A program made the translations under genes and the position numbers. A DNA stretch of 64,000 nt. Origin: Adiantum capillus-veneris. Taxonomy: Eukaryota > Streptophyta > Polypodiopsida > Polypodiales > Pteridaceae. Positions within the stretch are counted from its first letter, which is position 1; each line of letters opens with the position of its first letter. Location: assembly GCA_014529385.2 (NCBI GenBank), contig CM043962.1, positions 129,714,574 through 129,778,573 of the forward strand. The letters run 5' to 3'. Of this stretch, positions 44,898-56,789 are shown piece after piece. Under the pieces are notes generated by a model. That model was not told the origin of the DNA and ran no database searches. It worked only from the letters and a program-made list of their open reading frames with translations.

Positions 44898-46393
44898 AGT
44901 TTGGGCTACCACAATTTGCACAGATGGATGGAGCTGGGGAGATGCCAATAGAGGAGGAACACTTAGATCCACAACCCAACCTAGATGAGAACCTTGTTAT
45001 AGAAATACCAGTTAACAAGTTGGGACAATACTTTGAGGGTGATGAATCCAATGTGACCATACCAATCACTATTAAGGGATTAACTGTGAAGGGAATCCTT
45101 GATGGTGGCGTTGGGGTTAGCATTGTGACTAAAAATTGATGGGAAACTATGGGAAGACCTCACCTTGCGACCACAACCATAGTAGTGAAGATGGCCAATG
45201 GGTCTATTGTTAAACCTATTGGGATGCTAGAACATCTCAAGATCAAGGTCTTTGGACATAAAATAAGAGTTACCTTCATTGTTATGGATTTCTCCAAGCA
45301 CACTATGGCATCGGAGATGATCTTAGGACGTCCTTTCATGAGGGAATCAAAAATGGTGCATGACTGGTCTTAAAACCATGTCTACTTGCAGTTCCAGGAT
45401 TCTGTCATTCAAGTGGATCTTGTGACTGGTCGAGCACATCCTCTAGAAAACAGGTTTATAATTGATCATAGATCTGACACCACCGTTCACTCGGCCCCAT
45501 TGCAGTATTGTTACACGTGTAAAGCGGACACTGATGTTGGGGAAGATTCTCCTTATATGGATGTACTACCTGGGATGACTAAGTCGGACAATGTGGATTG
45601 GGTCCACCTGGTAGCAACCATAGACACTTGGGGAAATAGAGGGACGACCTGGGTAACACATGAGGGGGATGAAATGCCCGTATCCTTAAATATGCTACAA
45701 GCAATGCATATAGCTTCTGACAAGACTCATCCTCATATGACGAAGAAAACATACAAGTGGGTCCCTTAAAAAAATTTAGCGACCATAGCTAGTCCTAAAA
45801 AATAGAAGCCTTGTAAGAAACGTCCCACTCGTTCCAAGAAATGTAAGGAAACGTGGCGTTGGATTCCTAAACAACTATTGGAAGCCCAAGGCTACTACTA
45901 AGGAAATGATCAAATATGGGTGCCAAAACGTAAATTTTACTCTTACCTGTCACCTGGCCCATGTGAGCCCAATCCTGTAGCTCCAAAATAAATTAACAAT
46001 CGCGGAAAGAAAAAAATCACAGAATGTTACACACCCGCTCCCGAGCTAGTTTGGGTACCGAAGAAAGAACGATTTATTCCACCTAGCTCAGGAAGGGGGG
46101 AGTCCCATGAAGCTTCTAGCTCCTCATGCAATGCATCCATAGAGGTAAAAGCTTCTCCACAGCCTCCACCTACAATAGTGGACCTCCGTGAAGCTACAAA
46201 GGAATCCACACCTCCTAGTGTTCAAGAATCACCGGATGAACCACTTCAAGTTCGATCCTGGGAGAGTACCTTACCACCCTTGCAACTCAACGGGGCACCT
46301 AAGATAATAGAAAACTACTGGCAGAAATCCTCACCTATTACCAACTGGAACAATTGGTTTCAAAGGGTGACAAGCACATTTCAAACGGTATGA
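44894..46393 (+). pseudogene. Gypsy-like protease and repetitive C-terminal tail
   Basis: One frame of 500 codons is kept from ATG 44894 to TGA 46391, with six internal stops (45137, 45371, 45767, 45803, 45899, 45989). It contains a protease: 'MEIPVNKLGQYF', 'VKGILDGGVGVSIVT' (DGG active-site box of the type found in plant gypsy proteases) and 'ASEMILGRPFM' (the ILGRPF strand). The tail has four W-V/I-P motifs: KWVP, WRWIPK, IWVPK, VWVPKK. No RT follows. Five of the six stops are TAA/TAG at places where Gln fits. Confidence 0.75.
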
Positions 46394-48039
46394 TCTACCC
46401 AAGCAAGGGGGGAGTGTTTGCTGACAGTCATCATTCACTCACTCCCCTCTCAACCTTCCTCCCAGACCTCTCAATCACCAATCTTACGGAATGTATATAT
46501 AAAGCCTTATACTCACCAAAAACAAAAAAAATAAAGAGCAAGAGCAATTAGCAAACGAGTATGCACAATAAAAGTCAAAGCATTGACCCAGACCAACACA
46601 TTCACATCCGGTACACGAAACAGAAACCTATATCATCAAACAGAAACATCAAACAGAAACGAGTGATGGAGAGTAGGTAGGATTAGTACAATAGGAGTGT
46701 TTCTGTTTTAGAGTTTAGTGATCAACAAAGTTATTTTTTCCCACTGATGTGCCTCCTAGAGGTATTCTTTGTGTTTCCTAGTGTGTACAGGAACGTGTTG
46801 CTGTGGTTAGGATTTGGACCTTCATGGAATCTTTCTCTCATTCACACTTCAAATCAAGCAGGACCATCAACACAAACAGGTGTTTCTTGTCCATTAGCAT
46901 TGCCCCTTATCTTTTTGCATCCATGTTTGTCTGTTTTAATTGTGATTGATAGCAGAATATTTTGCACATTTTCTTAGTATCAAACATTTAATTCAATGTA
47001 ATTTTTTGTCATAATCACTTGTCTAGGTTTAAAAATCAAGCAGTCCGACTAAGCTAGTTTGACCAAGCTAGGCGTTAGAGATCTTCTCTTAATACCATGG
47101 AGAATGCCTTCCTAATAATCAATGGTTACTTAGGTTCTGAATCCGATTTAGGCAGCATTGTGAGAAATTTACTAGGGCTTTCTAGTGGGCTTAGTCCCTA
47201 TTGACCTTTAGCTTAAGTATTATAAAGGGGGCTTACTAGTGTGATGAGCCTGGGGAGGGTAACAGTGCTATATGACCCCCCAAAGTCACAAAATTATAAT
47301 GCTGAAAAAAAACAAACAAAAAAATAAAAATAAAAAAATCAAAGTGCCATAAGTAAAATCTTAAGCTGGAAGAGAAATCTCAGCTTGATTGGGTACTTCA
47401 CTCACATGTATCGCCTATGGTACTAGAGCCCTAGAGGTTCCCAGTGTGAGCGCTTTTCCTTGAAAAGCAAAAAACCCAAGGCATACAAAATAAGCACACA
47501 CATCAAAATTGAATCACCGTGAAAAGACTTTGGGGGGTCAAAGAAAAGGTAATCATTCAGGCGATGATTTCATGAGAAATTACTTTTATCGTAGCTTAAC
47601 TACAAGGTCTTCTAGGTATAGCCTCTAGTCAGCCCTCGAACATGAAATACTTGGCTGTCGCGATTAAACAACTTAATTGACCAGAGAAAATTGAGAAGCT
47701 TACCCATGGTATTAATAGTCTATTTTTAGTACCTTTCGGCCGTTAAATTAGCGACCCCGAACTTGTTTAGTTTTTTTTTACCTTTACAAATGTTTATGCG
47801 CTTGATTATATTGCAATTTAATGTTTATTGGTGACAAATGGTTTAAATTTTTGTTATCAATCAATTTGTCCCTCTACAACTGCATATGCTTTTTAATTGT
47901 ATATGAGAATGCAATTACTATGCCAATGTTGTTTGATTTTGCAGTGACTGAAGAAGGCTAAGGATATTCATCTCAAATGCTCTTCCACCTCAACGAACGA
48001 GCTTCAACTCAATAGCTTCCGAGGATGGAATCTACATTA
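46394..48039 (+). other. Non-coding 3' region of the gypsy-like element
   Basis: No RT, RNase H, integrase or envelope similarity was found. AAGGGGGGAG followed by TGTTTGCTGAC (46404-46425) and TATATATAAAG (about 46492) resembles a PPT plus LTR start. TGGTACTAGAGCCCT at about 47415 equals the PBS-like site of copies A/B. These may be debris of another element. Confidence 0.5.
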
Positions 48040-48051
48040 GGAAGGGGGGCA
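48040..48051 (+). other. Polypurine tract of the gypsy-like element
   Basis: GGAAGGGGGGCA directly precedes the 3' LTR TG at 48052. Confidence 0.8.
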
Positions 48052-48347
48052 TGTTAACCCTCACACACATTCCTATCACCTACGATGGACGCTGTATTAT
48101 TTATTTGGTAGAGTCAGGTACCGGGCTTGTCGGTCCAATAGGAAAACGGTATGAGTGATCACCGATGAGAGGCGCACTCTAACTGGAACATTCAAGGGAT
48201 TAGTTGGCTAAGCATGGGTGCCCAAGTGTCAATGGGGCGAGCTCATATAAAAGTCAACTAAACCTAAAATTCACTCATTCTCTCATTTGTGCAATTGAAG
48301 AGTGCTCTTGCTCCATCTCCATCTTCTTCTTCTTCATCTCCTTGTGT

Positions 48348-48402
<55 letters not shown>

Positions 48403-48668
48403 CGTGAGAGAGAGAGAGAGAGTGTGTGTGCGATCGAGCATTGCGACGACGGCACGGTGGCGGCGAGGCGGTTGAGCGCGGCGCAGTGGTGGCTCCTTCT
48501 TCTTCCCGGCGAGGAATCCTCTACAACAGCAAGCGTAGAGCGGTGAGTGACACACCATCGCCATCTTTGTGCTTACTAGTTTAGGCTAGTTGCGTGCTTC
48601 GAGCCATTTGTGGCTCGCACACAGTGTATCGGCAAGTTCCTTGCATTGACACGTGCGACATACGCGCA
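48052..48668 (+). repeat. 3' LTR of the gypsy-like element
   Basis: TGTTAACCCTCACACACATT to ...CATACGCGCA. It is close to the 5' LTR, differing mainly in microsatellite length ((TG)n at about 48343-48399) and scattered substitutions. It has a TATAAAAG box at 48246-48253. Confidence 0.88.
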
Positions 48669-49479
48669 CAACCACAAAACCCTTCTTCGATGTGCTCATT
48701 AAAGGATCTTTGAAGATATGATTTCAAATGACGTTAAAAGGAATTCCACATGCAAAAAATGCTTGCGTCCACTTAAGATGGAGTTCAAGTAGCCAATGTT
48801 TATCAAATGCCTGATGCAAAGAAGAACCGCTTGGTGCAGGTTCTCCTCTAATCCATGGTTCACTTCGGCTTATGTCAGCAGAGATTGCGATGGGATTAGA
48901 GCTACAAGCCCCAAAAAAGGATGAATGACACCCTCCTTGCTTATAAGCAAGGGTCGAGGGAGGGTTTTGATCATTCTTGAGTGTCATCTCCACGTCCTAG
49001 CCATAGATGGAGCCATCATTTTGGGACCACCCTTTTTTTTGCCTTCAAGATGTACTCTCTTTTCCCTGAGCGCCCACTTAGGAATATTTTCTTCAATACC
49101 TCTAGGGGGTTTTTGCAAGCTGTCACATTTTCAAGAATTTTGAACACAGGTTCTTTTATCCTGTGTACATTTGCACTAAAATTATGGCTGCAGGTCTTAC
49201 AACTCAACTTTGATATAGTCTTTCTACTGACCAATTCATCTACGTAGCTCCACTCATATCCTTTTACTATCTTCTTAAGATCTGCAAGCTCAAACAATAC
49301 TATTTACTAAATACACATCTAAATTCAAACTCTCATACCATTTACATTACTATATTCGCTATCGTTTTCAAAAGAATATAGATTTTCAACCTCTTTAAAT
49401 TCTAAATACCGTTTTTCTTTTCCAAGAGCTTTCACTCTATACCTAAATCATGATTAAAAAATCACTTTATCTATCTCAA
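48669..49479. other. No gene recognised
   Basis: Anonymous sequence after the gypsy LTR. Short frames have no domain. Confidence 0.4.
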
Positions 49480-49930
49480 TAACTTCCGAGTGTGAGTAAA
49501 CGCTACACAAGCAAGGTATCTTTAAAAATCCTACCTAAATCACCTCCAAGTGTGAGTGTAACTCTACAAATGGCAGGCAATCATAATTCACTACTTATGT
49601 AAATCTCTTCTAGGTGTGAGAATACCTCTACACAAAGCAAGAGAATATTATTTAATCTACATAAATTGCCTCTAGTGTGAGTATTAATCTACACATGACA
49701 TAGTTCAACACAAAGAAAGTAACTAGTAGCTTTAACTATCTAACTTAAGTTACTTCTAGGTGTGAACATAGTTCAACAGAAAGCAAGTAACTGATAACTT
49801 TAACTATCCTAAATCACTTTCAAGTGTGTGTTTCCTCTACACAAGGCAAGCAATCATTAACCACTCTACTTAATTTACCTCCCAGTGTGAGATATACTTC
49901 ACACAAATCAGGTAAATTTTAAACTCAAGA
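49480..49930. repeat. ~62-bp tandem repeat, about seven degenerate copies
   Basis: The recurring unit reads TAAATCACCTCCAAGTGTGA-GT---CTCTACACAA-GCAAG-AATCATTA. Starts are near 49481, 49541, 49604, 49665, 49745, 49812 and 49873. The fourth unit is longer. Flanks are AT-rich (49931-50282 holds nothing recognisable). Confidence 0.75.
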
Positions 49931-50282
49931 CTTCATAACCTTTAAAAAACTACATTTAACTAATTTAACTTTTTACCCTAAGCTTTGACTTTTTACTTAA
50001 AAAGATAATTGATTAATAAATTTATAAATAAAAATTTTTGACATTTTTTTGATGTTTTAAAGCTTACCTAAAGATGAGACAAGGGGGAAGAGAGCTCAAA
50101 TAGAATGAGGAAAATGGTCAATTTTCACGTATATAAATGACAATATTTCTTATTTCGATCAAAATTCTGAGAAATTATACAATATAGTGTTTTTGCTGAT
50201 GTGGCATCATATAATACAATTAAATAAAGATAGGTGTCGTACAATACACCTATTTAAGGCGTATAACAAACAATACAAATTA

Positions 50283-51240
50283 GCTCCAAAGCAAAACACA
50301 AGAGGTGTCTTAAAGCAGAAGTAGACCTTGTAGAGCAGCAACTCAAAGAGGTAAGGAGGGCAAGATTACTATCAAGAGAGATCCAACTACAACTAGAGGC
50401 TGCCAATCAAGCGTTCTTCTTCACGACACTCAAAGTGAAGAGGAATTGAGGACCCATCTACACAATCATGGACCATGAATGGAATGTCGTGCAAGACTCA
50501 AATGATATGGCTAAATTGATGTTCAATCGCTTGAGTCATATCATGGGACAACCGCAGTCCCATCCAAGAGAGGTGGACAAAGCAAGAACAACAATGTCAA
50601 TCAGAACTATAACACCATCTAAAGCAAGAGTCTTACTTCTCAACAGTGTCATCAGAACTATAACACAATCTAAAGCAAACCTGATCGAGAAGGTCTTCAC
50701 TAAGGATGAGTACTCACTTGCGCTACACTCAATAAGCAAGGAGAAGTCCCCAGGATGGGATGGTATGACTGAGTTCTTCAAAGAGTTTTGGGGGGGTCTT
50801 AAGTACCCTATTACATACTTGGAAAACCAAGCACTTGTTGGAGAGGGGTGATGGATACAAGCATAAAAGGGGTCTCATCAAACCTATTCCTAAGCAACCA
50901 CTATTGCTTTCATGTAAAACATTGGTGGCCCATTACTATGATGAAGGTAGCTTATAAAGTTATTGCCAAAGTTGTCACCCTTAGGATCTCCCCTCACCAA
51001 CATGGATTTATCAAAGGAAGGTCAATACATGATAACATTATGGTAGCTTGATCCGTATCAAGTATGCAAACTTCACTAATCAAGAATGTAACCTTTTACA
51101 ACTTGACCTTAACAAAGCATATGACCAAATCACTTGGTCCTTCTTAGAGGACATTGGAGAGGGGGAATGGGAACACACTCGGAAACATACACAGATGCCT
51201 CTCGATAGCCCATGGTACAACACCCCCGTCCACTAGAAAT
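50283..51240 (+). pseudogene. L1-type LINE RT N-terminal part (copy B)
   Basis: Direct counterpart of 33853-34860, starting abruptly at CTCCAAAGCAAAACACAAGA. Motifs: 'SKEKSPGWDGMTEFFKEFWGG', 'HGFIKGRSIHDNIMV', 'CNLLQLDLNKAYDQITWSFLEDIG'. It is cut at the same point as copy A ('GEGEWEHTRKH'). It contains an extra repeated segment (RTITPSKA...RTITQSKA, about 50600-50680). Confidence 0.75.
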
Positions 51241-52569
51241 CACCATCACAAGTGCACACGTTTGCAAGCAAATCACGGTTGGCATGGCTACTGACGCACA
51301 AACGCTTCGCACAATCAACAGACAACGATCACCCCAATTTTGCCCGCTTCCAACACTTCCACAAAACGACACCTCTCTCTCTTTCTCTCTCACCCACACA
51401 AACAGCTCGGGGGGTACACATCGCTCACACACCAACACCACACACTTTGGAGTAGAGAAAAGACAAGAAGGGGATAAGGGGGAAGAGAAGGCACAAAATT
51501 TTGCAGTGATTAGCTTATTTTATAGAAAAAGCACAATGTACAATGGCCAAACGCTTCACCTTGGCTTGGCCCTCTTGGCACACACCTCAACAAGACAAAA
51601 TCACCTCTTTTTTCAGGCTCCTTCCCTGTGAATCTCTCCTCATTGAGATCTCTCCCAAGAACTCCCTATGCAGCCTCCCAAAATCCAAAAACTATTGCCC
51701 TTATAGGGCGTTTCGAGCCTCCTCTATTTCTGTTCACTTATTCTTTTTTTAGCTTGCTCTACATGTGAATTTTCTCTTTCTAGTTTTGGCACGCTTGAGC
51801 CCCACAATATGTGTGAGCCCCCTCCTTCCCAGGGCAAATGACGGTGTTGTCGTGCACAAGGGGAAGGGCCACCTCTGCCCTCAAAAAAGCTATTGGCCCC
51901 TTTGGGCGCAAGAACAACCCCCTTGTGGACCGGCCACATCATCACTTCCTTGCATTGCGCTCGACGGCCGAACGATTGTCGTGCACCATCACGTAAGTGT
52001 AAGACCAAATGACCAAAGACAAAAAAGATGAGGAATTAAATACAAGATCATTGAATGAGCAATGGACATTATAGAGAATAGTGGCTTGTCAAATTGAAAA
52101 TTTCTTTGTGTTAAGCATAACATGTAAGTCTATTAATCTCTATCCACAAATATCCCCACAGAAGGGTTAACTTCTCAAGTTTAAACTTGATCAACTATAA
52201 CCATCTCCACTAATCTCCAATATGGAGATAAGGAGGACCCTAATTCTTCTTTCACCCACAAAGGCTAAATAAGTGCTCGAATTTTTTTAAAATTTGAGAG
52301 AGCTTGAAAAACCTTCACATAGAAAATTCTAAAGGTAAATTGGCTATATCTGAATTATTTTATACAAATATTCTTTAATTTTTATAGGTGTTATTATCTC
52401 CTAGTTTAAAATTTAGAGGTAAATTATGTGTGATTATACTATACCTAGGTTTTTTCAAGCACTAGGCTAAATGTCTAAGACATGGGAAGATTTGGATGAG
52501 CTTTTATTTTCCTAATTCTAATCTTGTCTACAATAGATAAATTTCCAAGAGAAAAACACTTAGACTTAG

Positions 52570-53480
52570 AGCTCCCTGTAGCACCACGTGATGGGAAGCT
52601 CTAGATGTGGTTTATTTCCTAATTTTTCTCTTGTTGACAATGGTCCAACTATCTAAGAAATAATGAATGTCTTGTAGACCTACCTATAGCACCTTGGCAC
52701 ATGGTACTACAAGAAACTTTGGAGGTTTTTTTCTTAGTGCTTCTCTTGTCCACAATGGCTAAATATTGAAGAGAAACAAAGTTAAGCCCATGTGTCATCA
52801 CATGGTGGTACATGGAACTACGAAGTATATTTTTTTTCTCCAATTTTTCTCTTAGACACAATGATAAAATGTCTACAAAGAAAAAATTAAGTGCTTTGCG
52901 GAGATATCTATAGCACAACATGCAAGCACGTGGTGCTATACGAAGCTTTATAGGGGCTTTAAGCTCTTTGTGGAACTACTTTTAGCACCACATGTCGGCA
53001 TGTGGTACTTTAAGAAGCTTTATAGGGGTTTTAAGCACTTTACAAAGCTACCTATAGCACCACGTGTCGACATGTGGTGCTATAGGAAGCTTGATAGGGG
53101 CTAATTTAAACCCTTTGTAGAGTTTCCTATAGCACCACCTATCAACACCTATTGCTATAGGAAGCTTCATAGGGGCTAATTTAAGCGGTGATGTAGGAAG
53201 CTTTAGATGGGTTAATTAAAACGCTTTGTGGAGCTACCTGTAGCAATAAGAAGCTTCATAGGGGCTTTAAGCGCTTTGCAAAGTTTCCTGTAATACCACA
53301 TGTCAGTACGTGGTGCTATAAGAAGCTTCATAGGGGCTACTTTAAGCAATTTGTGAAGCTTTCTCTAGCACCACTTGTCAGCACGTGGTGCTATTATCTA
53401 GAGGAATCTTCAAAGGGGCTAATTAAGCCTCTATGGATCTTCCTATAGCACCACCTACCGACACATGGTACTACAGGTAG
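52570..53480. repeat. Palindromic CACGTG-containing minisatellite, copy B
   Basis: About nine recognisable units of 72-75 bp (starts near 52895, 52965, 53036, 53109, 53220, 53270, 53345, 53425 plus degenerate ones before). The best, near 53050-53090, reads TATAGCACCACGTG TCGACATG TGGTGCTATA. Copy A has about five. Confidence 0.75.
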
Positions 53481-53485
53481 CTCCC

Positions 53486-54402
53486 ATTAGGAGATTTCGG
53501 AGGTCATTTGGAGGGTCTTCTAAGAAATTATATTTCTCTCTAAAAAATGTTCTTAAAATATACTCACATTTGTTGTGTACATCCAAAAGGACAATTGAAC
53601 ACTCTGAAAAGTGAACCTAACTTTTCAAAAATCCTTGAAAACGGTCACTTTTTCATTCAATGCGTGTGTCGTTTTCATGAAGAACACGATGCTCATTCAA
53701 TATAACTTTCGTCATCATTGAAATTAAAAAAAAAACACACAAAATTATCAGTTGGTGTTAGAATTTAAAGTTTTTGATACCCCCAATGCGTCGAAAATGA
53801 CCAAAAAGTTAAAAAACGTCTATCTACTTGCCTCAATCTGATAGCCAGAGAGGGCCCTAAAAAGGAGATTTTGCCTCACGGCGCGCGGGGGGGCATCTGG
53901 AAATTTGCAAATGGCCCTCCACGCCCCGTGAGGCAAAAAATAAAAAATTTGGATCACGGCGCGCAGAGGGTCATCTAGAATTCTCCAGACGGTCCCTCGC
54001 GCGCCACGATCCAAAATCCCCTTTTTAGGGGTTTTTTGGCGATTTCTCCCTCTCACGGTGTCAGATTGAAACAAGGAGATATGCATTTTTTAGGTTTTTG
54101 GATGTTCTGAACGCATTGGCGGTGTCAAAAGCTTCAAATTCCAACACCAATTGATAGTTTTGTGATTTTTTAAAATTTCAATGATGATGAAAGCCATATT
54201 AAATGAGCGTCGCCTACCTCATGAGAAAGACATTCGCATTGAATGAAAAGATGTCCGTTTTCAAGGACCACTGACACCTTTTTTATATTTTTCTTAATAT
54301 CAATCTATTTTTCTACGTAACGTAAGCTCTTCTTTCATTGAAGGAGCGCTTTTTCCTCTCTCTTCTAAAAGGCCCTCCAAAAGACCTCCGAAATCTCCTA
54401 AT
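53486..54402. mobile_element. Foldback-type element with long inverted arms
   Basis: Ends ATTAGGAGATTTCGGAGGTC and its complement GACCTCCGAAATCTCCTAAT. Inverted similarity continues inward over most of the 917 bp (e.g. the 'TCATCATTGAAATT' and 'CCAACACCAATTGATAG' blocks). Two extra GC-rich hairpins lie in the middle (GCCTCACGGC... and GGATCACGGCGCGC...). Copy A has the uninterrupted sequence at 36850-36865, which shows insertion. No transposase. A target duplication is not obvious. Confidence 0.75.
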
Positions 54403-56789
54403 GGCAAAGGGATTAATTTTTTCTTCTAAGATACTTAGCCATTGTGGACCAAAGAAACATTGGGGAAAAAAGATTCCTATGTAGTTCCATGTGTCACCAT
54501 GTACCAATACCTCATGCTATAGACAGCTTTTAAATGGCTTCACTCTACCTTTGCAAGGGCTTGATATTGTTTCTTAGACACTTGAGCCATTGTGGAAAAG
54601 ACAAGAATTAGGGCAAAAACCTCATAGGGAGCTGCTTGTAGCATCACATGTTGACACGCGGGTCTTCAGGCAGCTTTGAAAGATAATTTGTTTTCCTAGT
54701 TCTCTAGAGGATCCCTTACCCTCTTGACAATGCTATGCCATTGTGAATACTCTTGCTTCCCAAGCTCTTATTGTTAAGCCATTGCATAGTTGTTGGCAGT
54801 TTGTGGTGGCACATGGTGGTACACATAGCTTTGGGAGAGCTTTTTCTCCCCCGTAGTGCTGCTTCTTGTAGCACCACATGTAGAGTTTTCCCTCACAAAA
54901 TTAAGCCCCTATGGATCTGCTTCTTGTAGCACCACGTACCAACACAAAGTGCTACAATTAGCTTCAAAGGAGCTTATTTTTTCCACTTCTCTAGAAGACC
55001 CCTCTCTTTGTGACAATGCTATGTCATTTTTGATATTCTTACTTCTTAAGCTTGCTCCATGGAATATGTATCTAGTCCTTGGTACTGATTCTGAAAACTT
55101 TTCAATGTCTTAAAATCCTTTTCTTTGAAGCATCTTAACCACACACATAACTCGATTTTGGCATTTCAAACGATGACAAGTGTGAGTCAATTTTTCTTGG
55201 CATGCTAAATGTTTACTTTTCCTTAATACTTCACGTAATACGAATTGCAAGAATCTCTCATTTAGATGTAATGTTTTTTATTTTTTTTGAAAACTTTCTT
55301 AGGGCATGAGCATTGTTGATTTGTATTTTGGTGTCCTCAAATATTGAAGCATGAGTTTTGAGTTCATTGATTCATTTCATGGGCCTTACTAACAAGAATG
55401 CAAAAAACATGTCACTAATCACAACATAAAGTGCAACAGATAGCATAAAATGGGTCCTGGCCATATACACATTTGCTTGGGTTTTAGGCCTCTTGGGCTA
55501 TAGTAAGACTCCTAGTCCCCGTGGGTTTAGCAACACCTTAATGGTTTGAAATTCAAAAAGTTTGAACTTTGGATACCTTACTTATCCCTTATTGATACCC
55601 GTTGTTAGTGAAGATGAAACTTACCCTCTCACAGGAGGGAAACGTCTCCATGTTCTACAAAAGTATTGGTGCAAGATTATCACCATAAATAAAGATGAGA
55701 ACATACATATTGAAGGAAGAATTGAGGCACGTGTATAATGCTTTGCAATAATTACTTATTGAGTGATTAAGAAATCAATTAAGCATTAGAATGTCGTTAC
55801 CATAACAAGTCTGCAGCTCTTTGAAAATGACAAAAGTGTATGATCAACACCCGATCAACATGGGTACCCGGGGAGTTCACTAAAGTATATGTAACATAGC
55901 ACGTGCGTTCAACAGAAGGGATTTTAATTTCTTGTGAATTTATATATTCATGTGTACAAAAGGGGTATAAGGGGTAATTAAAATCCTTTTTGGTGAACGC
56001 ACATGATATAGGATAATTTTACTTAGTGAACACCCTGGGCATGGGTAGCACACAATATTATTTGGCTGCAAGGTTTGGGAGATACAGGGGCCTTAGGTGC
56101 ACAAGTTGTCCTCAAATAGCTTGATCCAATTTGCAGCAATGAAGAAACATGGAAGCTTGAACTGCTTCATTGGTCACCAAAAGTGTTGATGGAGTCGGAT
56201 TCAACGAAAATTATCTTGATGATACCTTAATCACAAAAATGGGCAATGTAGGAGGGTTTTCTTGTTGCTAATGCATATTTTTCATGTTAATGTCACTAGT
56301 CTCCATGGGTTTAACAATATTCCCCATACTTTGTAACAGAGTATACATATCAAAGCAAGAGTTGAGGCACATGTGTAATGCATCACAATTCTTGATTATT
56401 GAGTAATTAAGAAAGTAAGTAAGCATTAGAAGCTCATTACCATAACAAAGTTTCACCTCTTCCAATATGACAAAAGCGTAGGATTCAATGTGGGTAGCAC
56501 ACAATATCATTTGGTTGTGAGGTTTGGGAGGATAAAGAGGCCTTAGGTACACTCATCATCTGCAACAATGAATGAAATATGGGAGGGTACTCCCTTTTCC
56601 TACGTTGTAAGAAGATGCAGGGCTGCCTTTAAGACTATAAGCTAATCAAGTCTTTATTCTCAAAATATTAATCTAAAGAAATTAATAGCAGTCATTAGAA
56701 ACCTCAGAGATACCCTAATGATCTAGCATAGAGATCATGATAGGGATGCCATAGGATTTGCGAGATTTGGAAATACTAATCCATATAGG

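Larger units (their letters stand above)
39998..48668 (+). mobile_element. Ty3/gypsy-like element with gag and protease but no RT/integrase
   Basis: Two related LTRs (606 and 617 bp), a PBS, a PPT, a long Gag-like frame with two zinc knuckles and a protease are arranged in order on the plus strand. About 1.66 kb of non-coding sequence fills the space where RT, RNase H and integrase should lie. Total length is 8.67 kb. Target duplications are not clear (left ACCAG; ACCA occurs two bases beyond the right end). It must borrow polymerase and integrase from a partner. Confidence 0.85.

Noticed and set aside
39993-48674. Target-site duplication ACCAG/ACCA for the gypsy-like element
   Set aside because: The right-hand match begins two bases beyond the LTR end and differs at the fifth base, so it may be chance.
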